A stretch of DNA of 64,000 nt from contig JAOTOL010001638.1 of NCBI GenBank assembly GCA_034440575.1, forward strand, positions 3,085,001 to 3,149,000, written 5' to 3'. How positions within the stretch are numbered: the first letter of the stretch is position 1; the number at the start of each line of letters is the position of its first letter. Position numbers and translations under genes: made by a program. Shown one piece after another: positions 49,496 to 61,212 of this stretch. The stretch is from Imbricaverruca yamaguchii (lineage: Eukaryota; Arthropoda; Thecostraca; Neoverrucidae). The notes under the pieces are model-generated. The model was not told the DNA's origin. It saw only the letters and a list, made by a program, of their open reading frames with translations, and made no database searches.

Positions 49496-49859
49496 CAGGG
49501 TTGAGTCCGGGCGGCTGGCCGCCGGCCAGCCGCCCCGCAGCGTCCACTCACTTCACTTCACTTTTCGCTCTCTCTCTCTATTAGTTAAGCCATCAGAGTA
49601 CATTTTAAACTAATGTCGCTTTTGTGAACTCAGTGCGTTTTGAATTGCCGGTGCATTTTCGGTCTATCAGTGCTCTTCTAGAGCCAAGCTGTGCTTATAT
49701 GAAGCACCTACACTAATTATGGGCGCCCAATCGCGATATTTGGAGGGAGGCTCCGGCAGAGTTATTGGGGAACGGACGCGACTTTTTTTCAGGCTCATAC
49801 GCGAAGTTCTGATGCCCTGACGTGAGTTGTATGTGCTCGAAGATATTGTTTTTTTCGAG

Positions 49860-51484
49860 ATATCTTCTAAATTTTGAACAGCCTGGATCGCTTTTCAGGA
49901 TTCCGAAGTGCTTTTCGGACCCCGGCGCAATATTTGTTTATCCTGCATTATTTGGTCGGACCCAAGGACGTTTTTGCGGGCCTTAAGGCACTTTGGGGTC
50001 TCCGGCGCGATTTTTGTGATCCATGTTCAGAGTGATTTTGTAGGCCCTGCGTTTTATTTGTCGAGTTTTTCGCTTGTTTTTAGGCCTGGCCTCGTTTTGT
50101 CATATCCCGGTGCGATCACTTGGGTCGCGGTAAACTTATTGGTTTCCTGAGAAGAAGGTTGTGGCCCTATATGATTATTCAGGACCCTGGAGCGTATTTG
50201 TCTGGCCCAGGCGTGAGTTTTCGGTGTCACGACGCAAGTTGTCTCAGCCTTCAAGGGAATTTTCCCAAACCGATGCGATATGTCGGGATCTTCTTAATTT
50301 TTATCGGGACCCGGCGTATTTCTGGGAGGTCCCTGCTCGAGTTTTGAGGCCCCAACGTGATGTTTTGGTGTCACGGTACGATTTTGGGGGCATTACAATT
50401 TTGTGGCTGCACGGCGAATTCCTATGCCCAGATTCATGTGATTGGGTGTTTGGTTAATTTTTGCAGGCATCCAGCTTCATTTTTTTCGGGTCCCGACGGA
50501 TTTTTCTGAAAGATCCTGCTGTATGTGTTTGCGGCCCTCGACGGCGGGAACCGTTGACCTCGCTGGGCCTTTACGGTCTTAGCGAATACTTTTTTGATAG
50601 CTCATGGACGATTTTTCCGGGCTTCTGGCGAGTTTTTGGGGACTACGATGCTAGTTGGCGGACCCTCTCGCGAGCTTTTTGGGCCCGATGCGGTTTTTCG
50701 GAGCCTCTTCTAAATGTTTCCAAGCCATTGCTGCTATTTTGTGTCCCGGCGACATTGTTTCGTGCCCCGGCGGCACCCAAACATTATCTTCCGAGCCCCG
50801 ACGTAATTATTTTCGGTGAACCACCCCCAGTGGGAATTCCCTTTTCCCCACCACCTTCCCTATCGGTAGGCCACTGTGATCACGTCGCATTCCCGAGCCC
50901 TAGCCTATTTCAGAGGCTCTGTCGTCTTTCTGGCCCCGGTGTACCCTGTGGGCAACGATGCGTTTTGAAGACATCCAGATTGATTTTTAGGTTTCCCAGT
51001 ACACTTATTTAAGGGGTTTGGCGCATATTGTAAAGCCACATTGCTTTTTTAGGATCTGGAGTATTTTCAAGGGTACATTTTCGGGCTTTCGGTGTGATTA
51101 TAAGGGTCCGCTGTGTATATTTAGCATCACGATGCCAATTCTTCTTGCTCCTCGCGCACACATTTTGTAGGTTTGATGAGATTTATTGGGGCCCGAGCGC
51201 GAGTTTTCAGGGCCTGGGCGTGAGTTTTCGGGCTTTGCTTTGGTCGCTTATTTTTTATGATTGATATAATTTATAATTTGGTCGGTTGTTTATTTATCGT
51301 TGCTTTTTTAAGCTAACGGATATTTTAATTATTTGGGCAACAGCAAGACGAATTCTCAGGAGCGCTGAAAGGACTCTTGGATCCAGGACGTTTTTTTGGC
51401 GGCCAAATGCAACGCGATTCATGGGACCCAACATCTTTCAGGGGGAAACTTCCCATTGTTCATCCTCCTTGGGTACGCCACTGC
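49860..51484. repeat. Degenerate tandem array, period about 20 bp (array D1)
   Basis: Long run of diverged units resembling ccggcgcgatttttgggggc, for example gtctccggcgcgatttttgt. It ends in a distinct 3' block (ccaacatctttcaggggg through tacgccactgc). The same end block closes the second array at 60066-60120, so the whole is probably a dispersed element with an internal array. Open frames within (for example 50461-51012) have no recognised domain. Confidence 0.65.
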
Positions 51485-51920
51485 TCGCCACTAGTACAGT
51501 TCTTCGAGAACCGTGCAACCGTGGTAGTGCGATCAAGGCAGCGGGCCAGAGCGTTCCGCGGACTAATGTTATCACTCGTGGCCAAGGAACAATAATGTCG
51601 GGGAGCCATATCACCTCCTGAATTTCCGTTGTCTTAGCCATGGCAGTGGCTGAGAAAAAAACTGGCCTAAAAATTTGTTTGTTCCCTCCCCTCCCACGTC
51701 TGACGGTTCCTACGCCTATATGTTCTTCTGCTAGTTTGTCCACGCGTCTCCAGGCAACCCCACCACATAGAAAGGGGCAGTAACGAATTTGAGGAATGAG
51801 GGAGGCCGTATCTTCGGATGGAGACCTTGCAGATCATTTGTTTTAGATGGTGGCGACTTTTTATCCGATTGCAGAGTAGTCAAAATCGCCTGCTGATGTT
51901 TTCCTGTTTATCTAATCGCA

Positions 51921-53309
51921 TTAACAAGCGCACGTCGAGGCAGGGGCAGATATCTGCCCCCTGCGGTTTTTCCTAATTTTCCACCATACTAATCGGATTA
52001 GCAAGGCCAAACCTCCCATGGCTGCTCATTAGTCTTTTCCGCATATTTTTATTAATTTTTAACCCTGGATCATCTCAGGTCAGGTCACCAGGTCAGGCGA
52101 AGTGACCCAACATCCCTCGGAGTTCTAGGTGGCATACCTTCCACAATAATTGGGCCATTGACTTCAAACTTATAACACGTCATGATCTCATCAGGGACCA
52201 TAATATGTATATCATATTTTTTCGTAGTATTGATCTGAGGTCAGGTCGCGGCCATGGCTTCCCCATTATAGGGCTATGGTAAAATATACAAATGCTTCCT
52301 GGTTGCATATTTGCTCTCGGGATGACCTCGCAACGGTTTTGACGTGTAGTTAGAAGCTATGTTAAATGTTACCGCTGACATTTTTGCTCAGTGACCTCAC
52401 CAAGGTCACCTGAGATCACCTGAGATCACTAGCACATTTCTGCGCATTATATCGCACTGCATTGAGCTAGAAGGCTGAAATTACCGTCATTGTGCTTGTA
52501 TCGCCAAGACGTGTCGATTAATACATTACATGCCCACCCTAGGCTACTCCATGACCTTGACCTGAGGTCATAGTTTCGGAGTACGTATTCCTGTTTCACA
52601 CCGCGTATTGTCGATAGCACATTTCAAGGACTGTCGAATACCGTTCGCCGTTTGTCTCTATCTGTTACATGTCCTGAGCTGTGTCAATATCTGAGAGTCC
52701 GACCAGATCTGGTCGAATTTGACTTAAGGACTGCTCACACTCAGCGTAATCTTGACGCACTCTCGGAATCGACGCAAAGCAAGCGAACAATTAGCATGGG
52801 GCCCAATGAGTCCGCCGATTCTGCCATTGCGCCGGCCTTGTGTCAGCTATCTGCCGAGTCCTACAAAACGCTGGCGATTTCCGAGCGGACAAAGTTGGTT
52901 TTCTCAACCTTTTCGCTCGGCGCACCAGCGGCCTTTACGCAAGGTCAACACACTGCACGGGATAAACTGCGGTCGCCATATTTACTGATCTTCGGCGGAT
53001 TGGGGCCACATGGGCTGTGGTTTTTTCATCTTGTAAGTCGCAACATGTGCCAACATGTGCGTCGAGATTACGCCTTGTCCGTCATTGCGCTGACTTTCTT
53101 GCGTCGAGATTACGCTAGGTGTGAACAGTCCTTTATGATGACACAGTGGCCTGAATATTGACCTGAGCGAAAAAATAGCCGAAATACTTTCGCTGGAGCC
53201 TGTAACCAGCCATCCAACGTCGTTTTTCGTTTCTCGCTAGCTAGCACAGTTCTAGACATCTTAGGCGTGCAGACATCTGACCCAGGACCGCCGGACGTGC
53301 GAGTGTTAA
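51921..53309 (+). mobile_element. TTAA-flanked family A element, copy 3 (longest)
   Basis: 1389 bp with TTAA at 51921-51924 and 53306-53309. The right terminus reversed reads TTAAcactcgcacgtccgg, matching copy 1; the left terminus is more diverged (TTAAcaagcgcacgtcgagg). A subterminal cagatatctg palindrome is present. Relative to copy 1 it has about 400 extra bases at about 52730-53130, covered by an open frame (52652-53161, plus) with no recognised domain. It is rich in AGGTCA/TGACCT words. It is non-autonomous. Confidence 0.87.
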
Positions 53310-54920
53310 TGGACAGACGGCTCAACCTTCATCACCGTAAGACAGGTGTAGATATGTTATGCATGTTTACTTAGAACATATTTTCCACGTGCATCCAACA
53401 AATATTATATTCCGACATTTACTTTAAAAAAGGATAGCGCGCTTCTCGTAGATATATATCGCCAAGTTTTGACAATATTTGCAAAACCGACATAGCCACC
53501 TCGTAAAACTGCAGCAGAGGTACAGGTGCACAACCTTGGCGTGGTGGTGGCACCAATTAACCTACTTTTTGGATTGAAGATACACGTAGAAAACATGCCA
53601 AAATTACTGTTGGGAAGGTAAAACCCAATTATGTATGCCATGCCATAGACCAAAAGTACCTGCATTTAGATGGCAATCTCGAAATTTGCATATACAGCAG
53701 GCACACGGAAATAAAAATATGTACAAAATTGTCACAAATATTAATACATTTCCTTTGAGACATAGAAAACGGTGCAAGTGATGGAGCACATGGAGCACAA
53801 AGCCATGTTATGAGATCCCATGAGCATCATTCTATAAAGCGCCGGTTTCCCAGTGAGTAGTGTGCATCCTGGAGATCCCAGTCAATGCTGGGCCGGCAAA
53901 GGACGCAGCAGAGTGAGCCCTGTTCAGGGAGAACGACACCCTTTCCGCCCGGCGGGATGCATGTCCAACGCCCATACTGTAGCAAAACTGCAGCGCCGGC
54001 CGGTTCTACCGGATTTTTTTTTTCGGCAGTGGCACTACACTCAGCTGTTTATAAACCTTACATGCATTTTGTTGATATATTCAAGACACTTATTTGAGAA
54101 AGAAACAAAATTATGTACATGTTTTGATTTATGCAGGTCAGTGATCTCGCATATATATCCTCAATAGCTAGCTTGAAGCAAGAATATCGAACAGAGTTCA
54201 TCCTTCAATGTTGTCTGAGAACCCTCACAATAGGCACAAAAAGGCATTACGAAATGAGCATTCAATGTCGTACCTGAAAGTCAGTAAACGACCGTTGCTG
54301 TATGCTTTCCTAAATAACCGAGCCAGTGATATCACATTACAGCCATACGTACACAATTTAAGATCGAAGGTCTCGAGATCAGTAGGAATCCAGCACAGTG
54401 GGATCGCAACTTCGGCGACAGTACCTCACAACTTGACCATCGCTAATCACATTGCGCCATACGCTTTGGCATGTGTAAAGAAGCACGGTCCATTAAATGG
54501 GTTCCGCGGACATGTCCGTATAAAGCTAAAGGACTTCGATCGGGCATCATATGACCACGAACGACATGGGCACAGCAGGCATCACAGTAGGGCAGCACCT
54601 CACCGCCAAAGGCATTGGCCTCGTTCGGCCATTGACCTCGTTAAATCGTTCGGTCACAGGAACATAATTGACCTCGTCCTGTCAATAATGAGCGGTGATC
54701 ACATTGTAAGTATCACGGCCTGTCAGCCATAAGCATTTTCGCTTACAAAAACGAGTATCATTGCGACTACACACAATTGCCAGACGGGTGCATAGTTGAG
54801 GACGGTAACAGGACGTTACGCCAAGTCAAAACAGCGGGAGTTCGACCAGTACAGTTCTTACGGTGACTCCCAAATTTCGGAAGGCCGGGATCAGGCCCAG
54901 CACCGACACGTGCACGGGCC
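53310..54920. other. Region downstream of the SID-1-like gene; nothing recognised
   Basis: A plus-strand frame of 174 codons (54208-54732) has no family motif and no codon-bias match to the neighbouring gene. It is not called. A polyadenylation signal for the SID-1-like gene was not clearly seen. Confidence 0.45.
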
Positions 54921-57302
54921 TTAGAACACCGGGATCCGATTTCGAGGTGTGGTCAACAGATCGTCATCCAGCGTCAGGATGCCCATCAGCAGGCCGAAGA
55001 GCGCCGTCGCCGACAGGAAGTGCCATATGTCGTGCGCGTCGAAGAAGCCCATCTGCACGCAGTGCGCGTTGGCCAGCCGCGACAGCGCCGCCGACTCCTC
55101 AGTGTTGTACGGGTTATAGACGACGAAGACGACCAGTGCCGGCACCAGCGCCGTCAATCCCACCAGCATGAACGCGATCGACACCGGAGCCGGTCGCTCG
55201 CCGTGCCGCAGCTTCTTCATCACGATGTAGAAGACAACGTAGACGCCCGAGTTGAGCGTGAAGAACAGCAGCGCGTACAGACTGAAGTCGGAGAAGGCGG
55301 AGGGTGCGATCAGACCGGTCACGGCCAGTGCCACGTTTAGCACCAGGTGTGTGGCGGCGATGCGGCGAGCGCGCGAGTCGCCCATCTTTACCGATCGCCT
55401 GCAGGGCCAGAAGAAGCCGATTTCGCCGCGGTAGTATATCTGCGCCGCCCACGTCACCGACATGAGCACGTGCAGCACCATCACGGCCGCCCAGAGCGCG
55501 TAGGTGCGCCCGATCGCGTGCTGCAGCGAGCCAAGGAGCGTGATGGCTGCCACCAGCAGCGCCGGCGTGTAGTGGAAGCGCGCCGTCACACCGCGCCGCG
55601 TCTGCCACACCTTGGCGCCCAACGCAGCATACAGGTAGTAGATGAAGAAGAAGTCGATGTGCGAGTTTCGACTGTTGGGGCAGGCGTGGTACAGCGCACT
55701 GGTAAAACCCTCCAGCAGCAGGCCGGCGCCGAGAGCAGCGAACAGGTCGAAGTCGTGAGGCACACCGAGAGCAGCACCGTCTCCAGCACCGGCCGCTCGG
55801 TACCGCCTGCGCTGCGCTCCCACCGCCAGCAGGAAGCCCAGACCGGCGCCCACGTACGGCAGATTGCTGAGCACGTGATTTAAGTCGGGCACGATCCCGA
55901 CGTCGTGGCTGCATAGATGATTGCGGAAGCACGTGTCCAGGTCTCCGGTGCGTCGCTCCCCGGCCAAATCCATCGCGACGCTGTTGGCGCCGAACGCGAT
56001 GACCAGCAGAGCGCAGGTGAAGAGCACACTGATGTGGCTCAGCAGGCTGCTCAACTGAACCGCCACTGACGTTTCCGGCACCATCTGCAGCATCTCCGCG
56101 GCCGCCTCCGCCTCTGCACCGCTCACGCCGTCGCCGTCGCCAGCGTCCCCACCAGCGCTGGCCATCCCGTCGATCGACTTGCGCGACGAAGACGCGGTCG
56201 TGTCCTTCGCCAGAGCGCACCGACAGCACGGCATGGTAAAACTTAGCACCCCCACCAGTACGAATAGCACGGCTAGCGCTGCCGGCGCCACTGCATAGGC
56301 GTACTCTACGTGGTACTCGGTGGCCAGGATGGTGACCGGTTTCAAGCGTGTGCCCGAGGCGTTCCTGCTCTGGCCCGGGTAACAGACCTCGTCGTCGTCG
56401 TGCAGCATGACGGCCGTGTAGAAGCCCTCGGGGAGGTGGTCACGGCGCACCACCACAGTGCCGCAGCCGGTGAACGTCAGGTGGCGCGCCGCCGACAGCA
56501 GCTCGGCCACCGTCAGCGTGAGCGGACACACGGCCCGCTGCACGGCCAGTGACGCGCACGCGCCAGCGTCACCTTCGTCGGCGCCGTCAGCTGGGTCGCC
56601 GACGCACGAGCCGGCGCCGCTGCCGACGACCACACGCACGGCGCGCACGGCCGGGTCCTCCGGCCAGCGGTACTGGAACACGGCCGGCTCGGCTGGCGAC
56701 AAGGTCGCCGTCAGCTGGGCGCCGTCCGTCGACAGGAACCAGCTGGAGGCATTCAGCACGGACAGACGCAGCTGGTAGCCGTAGTCGACGGCGTCGCCGC
56801 CGCCGCCGCCGACGCCGAGCGTCACGAACGTGGCGTCGTGGGCCGAGTCGGCCGGGCACATGATGCGAGACACGCTCAGCGCGCCCACCCCGACCGACTC
56901 GCCACGCCTGTCGGCGACGGCCGTCGGCAGCGGCAGCGTGAACGTGTAGCCGCCGCGGCCGTTCTTGACACTGACCGTGAGAGGCGCGGCCGCCGACGGC
57001 ACCGGCTGGCCGTGGGCGCGCGCCTCCAGCCGCATCGTGCCGCCGCCGGCCGACGTGTACTGGGCCGCGTATATGTGGATCTCGCGCGAGTTGAGACGGC
57101 CGGACACGGTCTGGTCGAGCGGCAGGTTTTTGGTCGTCTTGGCGGTGAACCAGTCGCCGGAGTCTGGCACAATGGGCACACCGTACGAAGCGCCGGGGTT
57201 CCCCGCGTCCAACTCCAGTTCGGAGGATTCATGGTTTCTGGCCGATGCGACAACGATCAGGAACGAATACGCAGACTGAAGGAGCCGGTCGGTATGCTTC
57301 AT
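54921..57302 (-). CDS. SID-1/SIDT-family dsRNA transport channel, intronless
   Basis: A 793-residue multipass membrane protein of the SID-1 family, which moves double-stranded RNA or lipids across membranes and supports systemic RNAi in several invertebrates. A signal peptide (about 1-21) is followed by an extracellular beta-rich domain to about 330, then TM1. An acidic low-complexity cytosolic loop (about 385-412) follows, then ten more hydrophobic helices, 11 in all as in the family. Diagnostic segments are GFTSALYHACPNS, HIDFFFIYYLYAALG and FFDAHDIWHF near the end, closing LTLDDDLLTTPRNRIPVF. S535, H539, D550, H757 and H761 sit at the positions of the conserved CREST-type metal-binding residues. 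Length is normal (about 780-830). The ATG at 57302 has an in-frame TAA 42 bp upstream. Strikingly, the whole gene is one exon with very high GC. It lies about 10 kb upstream of nAChR, same strand. A retrogene is possible, but the frame is fully open. Confidence 0.95.
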   Translation of the reverse strand: MKHTDRLLQSAYSFLIVVASARNHESSELELDAGNPGASYGVPIVPDSGDWFTAKTTKNLPLDQTVSGRLNSREIHIYAAQYTSAGGGTMRLEARAHGQPVPSAAAPLTVSVKNGRGGYTFTLPLPTAVADRRGESVGVGALSVSRIMCPADSAHDATFVTLGVGGGGGDAVDYGYQLRLSVLNASSWFLSTDGAQLTATLSPAEPAVFQYRWPEDPAVRAVRVVVGSGAGSCVGDPADGADEGDAGACASLAVQRAVCPLTLTVAELLSAARHLTFTGCGTVVVRRDHLPEGFYTAVMLHDDDEVCYPGQSRNASGTRLKPVTILATEYHVEYAYAVAPAALAVLFVLVGVLSFTMPCCRCALAKDTTASSSRKSIDGMASAGGDAGDGDGVSGAEAEAAAEMLQMVPETSVAVQLSSLLSHISVLFTCALLVIAFGANSVAMDLAGERRTGDLDTCFRNHLCSHDVGIVPDLNHVLSNLPYVGAGLGFLLAVGAQRRRYRAAGAGDGAALGVPHDFDLFAALGAGLLLEGFTSALYHACPNSRNSHIDFFFIYYLYAALGAKVWQTRRGVTARFHYTPALLVAAITLLGSLQHAIGRTYALWAAVMVLHVLMSVTWAAQIYYRGEIGFFWPCRRSVKMGDSRARRIAATHLVLNVALAVTGLIAPSAFSDFSLYALLFFTLNSGVYVVFYIVMKKLRHGERPAPVSIAFMLVGLTALVPALVVFVVYNPYNTEESAALSRLANAHCVQMGFFDAHDIWHFLSATALFGLLMGILTLDDDLLTTPRNRIPVF

Positions 57303-57356
57303 TGTTATCTCACCTATTATTTCTAGGAGCTGTCTTCGTTTTTAGAGTATTCATCA

Positions 57357-59270
57357 GAGTTCCATGGCTGTGAATGAAACAGATAACACAGTGACACAAC
57401 CAATTGTATATGCATGGGTGCTAGGTAATCTCCTTAAATAAATTTCATCCACCTGACATATATGATAGATGACTAATCTTCCCTTTAGGATGGATTCTGT
57501 GGGTAATGTGGATGCCTCTGGTACAGCATTAAAATAATGCTTTTTTGTTAGGTGTGAGATGTCGAAACGAGCAGAGTAGGATGTCAAAATTTGCCAAAAG
57601 ATTAGTGTCATTTAAAATGTCTTTGATGTGTTTCAGACTCAAGTTTTAGCTAATGGCATACTTATGACTGTACCATTACCATTTCTTCAGCTTCATAATT
57701 CATGAAGTTATGTCCTGGATAGCGATAAAAACACCTATCATATTAACTGGAATTGTATACCATATCACACTATAGTTAATCTAAAATTGGATTGCAGAAT
57801 GTTCATGTATAACTATCCTTTATTGTCAGCATGTGCATGATGCTTATGAATGAGATACTGTTAGAAATGAGATGTGAAGACTTTGTAAGGACACCTCACA
57901 AAGCAGGATGCCAATAACTCCTAGAGAATGATGTCCATTGAGTGTTCAGAAAGTGGTGTATTCCACCCTATTTCACAAATAATTTATCACTGCTCTGGTA
58001 TCTCATATTTGAGATCATACCTTAAAACCCGAGTTATGCCAGTAGCATATGTATAATGGAGTTGATTCATCAATGCCTTTGGGTACATAATGCTGAAGAG
58101 ATTGGCCATATTAACACAATGGGATATACATTTTATCCAGAACTCTGGATATAACATTGATTATGGGATCCCAACCCCTTTTCAATATATTTCCACTGCA
58201 TCATTCCATTATAAGCTTAACCCAAACAGGCCTTGTGGCTCATATTCAGCCTGAAATATTCATGTATTCATGCCTAAGTGTTAAAAAATAGATTAAAGGT
58301 GGATTAGTGTTCCAGCCATTAAATGCATCCATCCAAGCTAGCATATTTAAGTTTTTCAATAAAATATATGATAATGATTAACCAAAGCTTTGGAAGTGTT
58401 TGCTGAAGCCAGGATTTGTAGCATCCAGCTGAAATTACCATGGAAGCCTGTACAGTTTTAAGCTGTTTGGCAGAAAATAGGAGACAGGCAATTACCTAAA
58501 ACAATAGATGCAACCTTGCTTCAGGGTCTTCTGCAAAGCTTTCAAAATAAATAAAACTGAGTAGGTTAAAGTGTGTGCATGGAGTGCTTCCAGGAATTCC
58601 ATCAAGGGTAGGTGCAAGTAATGCAGCATGGTATTTTAGGGCCATAGGAATAAATAACCGGGTGGCCAAGCCTCATGTGAAGTATGAGGAAAGATATTTA
58701 GGTTTGTGGGACAACTCTTTAATGAGGACAGACCTGCATGCACTAGATAGGCTCCATCTGAGCATAAAGGGAGTGGAGCTACAGAGTAGCAGGTATGAGG
58801 AGATACCAACAGGATAGATAACTGCACTGAACAACCTTCTAGACAGCAACAGGCTGCTCAGTGAAAGGGGACTAGGAAAGCCATATGGGGAGGAAGCTTA
58901 TAAGGTACAGCTTTCCAAGTAAGGAAAATAACTTATGATGTTTGATGTTATTGCCACAATAATATACAAGTTATTGTAATAGAGACACTTAGGATGCTTC
59001 ATGCTTAAATCTTGTCTGAAAAGCTAGGTTTTGTATGCACAATTGAGGCATGGGTGAATGAAAACATATCTGACGTAGTAATGCATTCAACAACTTCTGT
59101 ATGTAAATGCAGGTTGGCAGGCACATGTTTGGAAAAATAGACAGCTCCTTGATTTTTGGAAGCCAGAGCATTACCCTCTCCAATTTTATCATCATTTTTA
59201 TCATCTTCCCAAGTTATTAACTGTTTGACAATGAGCTGCTGTGGCCAAGTAAGTGTTCAAAATTAATTGA
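57357..59270. other. CpG-depleted block
   Basis: By eye only about 6 CpG dinucleotides occur in 1.9 kb, against tens expected from base composition, while TG and CA are common. Borders are sharp: the SID-1-like gene to the left is very CpG-rich, and array D2 to the right is also CpG-rich. The block includes the esterase-like fragment at 58575-58817 and is probably an old methylated transposable element. Confidence 0.75.
58575..58817 (+). pseudogene. SGNH-hydrolase (esterase)-like fragment, probably from a LINE ORF
   Basis: An 80-codon open stretch contains GVLPGIPSRVGASN, ERYLGLWDNSLMRTDLHA and DRLHLSIKGVEL. The order (substrate-loop 'G.LP', then 'YLGLWD', then D-x-x-H with LHLS.KG) resembles the C-terminal half of the SGNH esterase domain found in ORF1 or accessory regions of some CR1/L2-type retrotransposons. 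The N-terminal GDS block and the rest of the element were not found. It lies in the CpG-depleted block, consistent with an old decayed insertion. Assignment is tentative. Confidence 0.45.
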
Positions 59271-59584
59271 AAGGGGTGCACATTGAGTGACGATGTGCAA
59301 AGTTTGAAGGAAAATATCCTCAATACCGGATGACTACAAAATATTCCTCTCCACATGCAGGATTACTATCCACAAATCCAATCTTGCCTACGCATGAGAA
59401 AAAATGTGTCTGAACAAATGATCACTGAAAAAAAAACAAGTAAAGGGCCTCGGGGACAAGATTATAACTGAACTGGTCACCGTAAGACAATATAGCCGAT
59501 TGTAGAGGAAGCAATATAAAAGTAATAATTGCGTATAATTTGATAAAAGTATTCTGCAACCAAATTGATACCATATTCTAAAAA

Positions 59585-60120
59585 CCTTCGGATGACGTCA
59601 CGAGGGGTCCCAGGAAAATTTATATCTACTTTTTGGAACTCAGCGTGATTTCGAATGCCAGGCCAGGCTTTTTGGGTCACAATGTCATTTTGGGGGGCCC
59701 TGGCGCGACATTTTGGCTCCCAGCGTTTTTTCCAGGGGCCCGGCCAGATCTTTTAAGACCTTAATATGGTTTTCTTGGGCCATGGGGATACTTATCCGGG
59801 TGCCGGCACGACTTTTTGAGCCCCATCGGTATTTTCAGGGGACCCGTCCCTCGTTTTGGGGCCCTCGGCGTCATCTTAGGGTACATTAATGATATTTTTG
59901 GGCCCACAATTTGATTTTCATAGGCATCGGTGATAGTGTGGGGGCCCATGTGCGACTTTTGGGCCCCCGATGTTATTTGTATGGGCCCCAGTGCGATTGT
60001 TTGGGACACGGGGATTTTTCTTAGAACCTGGCGCTATTTTTCCGAACACCGGCGCGATTGTTGGGGGCCAACAACCTTTCAGGGGGGACTCCTCCAATGT
60101 CCCCTTCGCTACGCCACTGC
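59585..60120. repeat. Degenerate tandem array, period about 20 bp (array D2)
   Basis: Units such as ggcgcgacattttggctccc, agtgcgattgtttgggac and ggcgcgattgttgggggcc, ending in caacctttcaggggggac and cgctacgccactgc. The end block is shared with array D1 (51428-51484). Confidence 0.7.
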
Positions 60121-60490
60121 GCATGTCCCAATGATGTTATGGCCTAACACTGACGTTTATGAAGTACATCGCACAAAATCGACCTTACAATGCCAATTTA
60201 ACTGCTTGCAGCACAAGTAGTGTTCAGTAACATACACCTTCCAATTGGCTTACATTCATCCCATTATCTTCGGGTTCTTAAATATCAGCCTGGGCGTACA
60301 AATCATTGGACGAGGAAAACCCTCGATAGTAGTATCCGTTGTAATTCTGCGTTTTAGTACTTTTACTCCAAATGTCTTCATGGACTAGATCCTGGGATAA
60401 GTTTTTGCTAAGCAGAAATGATCACATATACCATGATGTCACCATCTGACCGAACCATTTCTGTTAAGCGACATAATTTAAATTAAATGT

Positions 60491-61206
60491 TTAACCCGGC
60501 ACGTCTCGGGGGGTCTTCAACCGCCCCCCCCCTGAGGTTTTTCGCGGACAGCGGACGAACGGCGCGCGGCAGCGAGCCCAAATTTGGCATACCTTTTCCC
60601 ACATCAATTTGACATGCTGATTCAAATTTCTTAGGTCAGGTCATCTGGGGTCAAGAAGTTAGTCAAGGTCAAGTGAGGTCACCTCCAAAAAAGTACAACC
60701 AGACGTCACGCTTTAACGGATAGATATTTTAATGAAACTTTCAGCGTTTGTTTATCTTTACGGATGCAACAAAACGTACGGGTTTAATTTTTCATTTTTT
60801 TTCGTTTTTGAATACATATAAATTTTGCGTATTTGCCACATTGCAGTTCAAACACAGGATTCTGGCTAAAGTAAGCATTTTTTATTAGGGCAAATTGACT
60901 TCCAACAACATTTCTCGGTCTGCTCTACCCATTGGAGAAGGAAAATGAAACAAAACTTGAAAACTCAAAATTTTGAAATTTGAAGAAGAAAAAATATTTT
61001 GTGGGCCCAAAAAAATTATAGCCCTGGTCGATTTCGCTGTCCTTTTCTCATTCCAATTTTTTTTCTCTCATATATCCCCAAAATGAACTCCCCAGAGTAA
61101 AAAACATAATGCAAGTCATGAAAAGTCGTGAAAATCTAGCCCCCTGGTGACGTCACTTTTGGGGGAAATTTTGTTTGGGGATGGACCCGGACCCTACTCG
61201 TCGAGC
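60491..61206 (+). mobile_element. TTAA-flanked family B element, copy 4, right-truncated
   Basis: Starts TTAAcccggcacgtctcggg, then follows copy 2 through tttcgcggacagcgg, agtcaaggtcaagtgagg and ctccccagagtaaaaaacat to ctcgtcgagcgc at 61206. There it is cut off and replaced by a ttgggt-rich stretch; the final 130 bp or so are missing. It sits outside the nAChR gene. Confidence 0.83.
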
Positions 61207-61212
61207 GCAGCG

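Noticed and set aside
50461..51012. 183-codon plus-strand frame
   Set aside because: Lies within the degenerate 20-bp-period array D1; composition is repetitive and no domain is seen.
51438..51743. Minus-strand IWLPDIIVPW resembling nAChR loop A
   Set aside because: Isolated word with no flanking family residues; the genuine loop A is in exon 4 at 34516-34625.
52652..53161. 169-codon frame inside family A copy 3
   Set aside because: No transposase motifs, absent from copy 1 and overlapped by another frame; treated as filler of a non-autonomous element.
54208..54732. 174-codon plus-strand frame downstream of the SID-1-like gene
   Set aside because: No motif, no splice context, codon use unlike the neighbouring gene.
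55114..56229. 371-codon minus-strand frame and several plus-strand frames overlapping the SID-1-like gene
   Set aside because: Arg/Ala-rich shadow frames of a very GC-rich gene; no domain and wrong frame.
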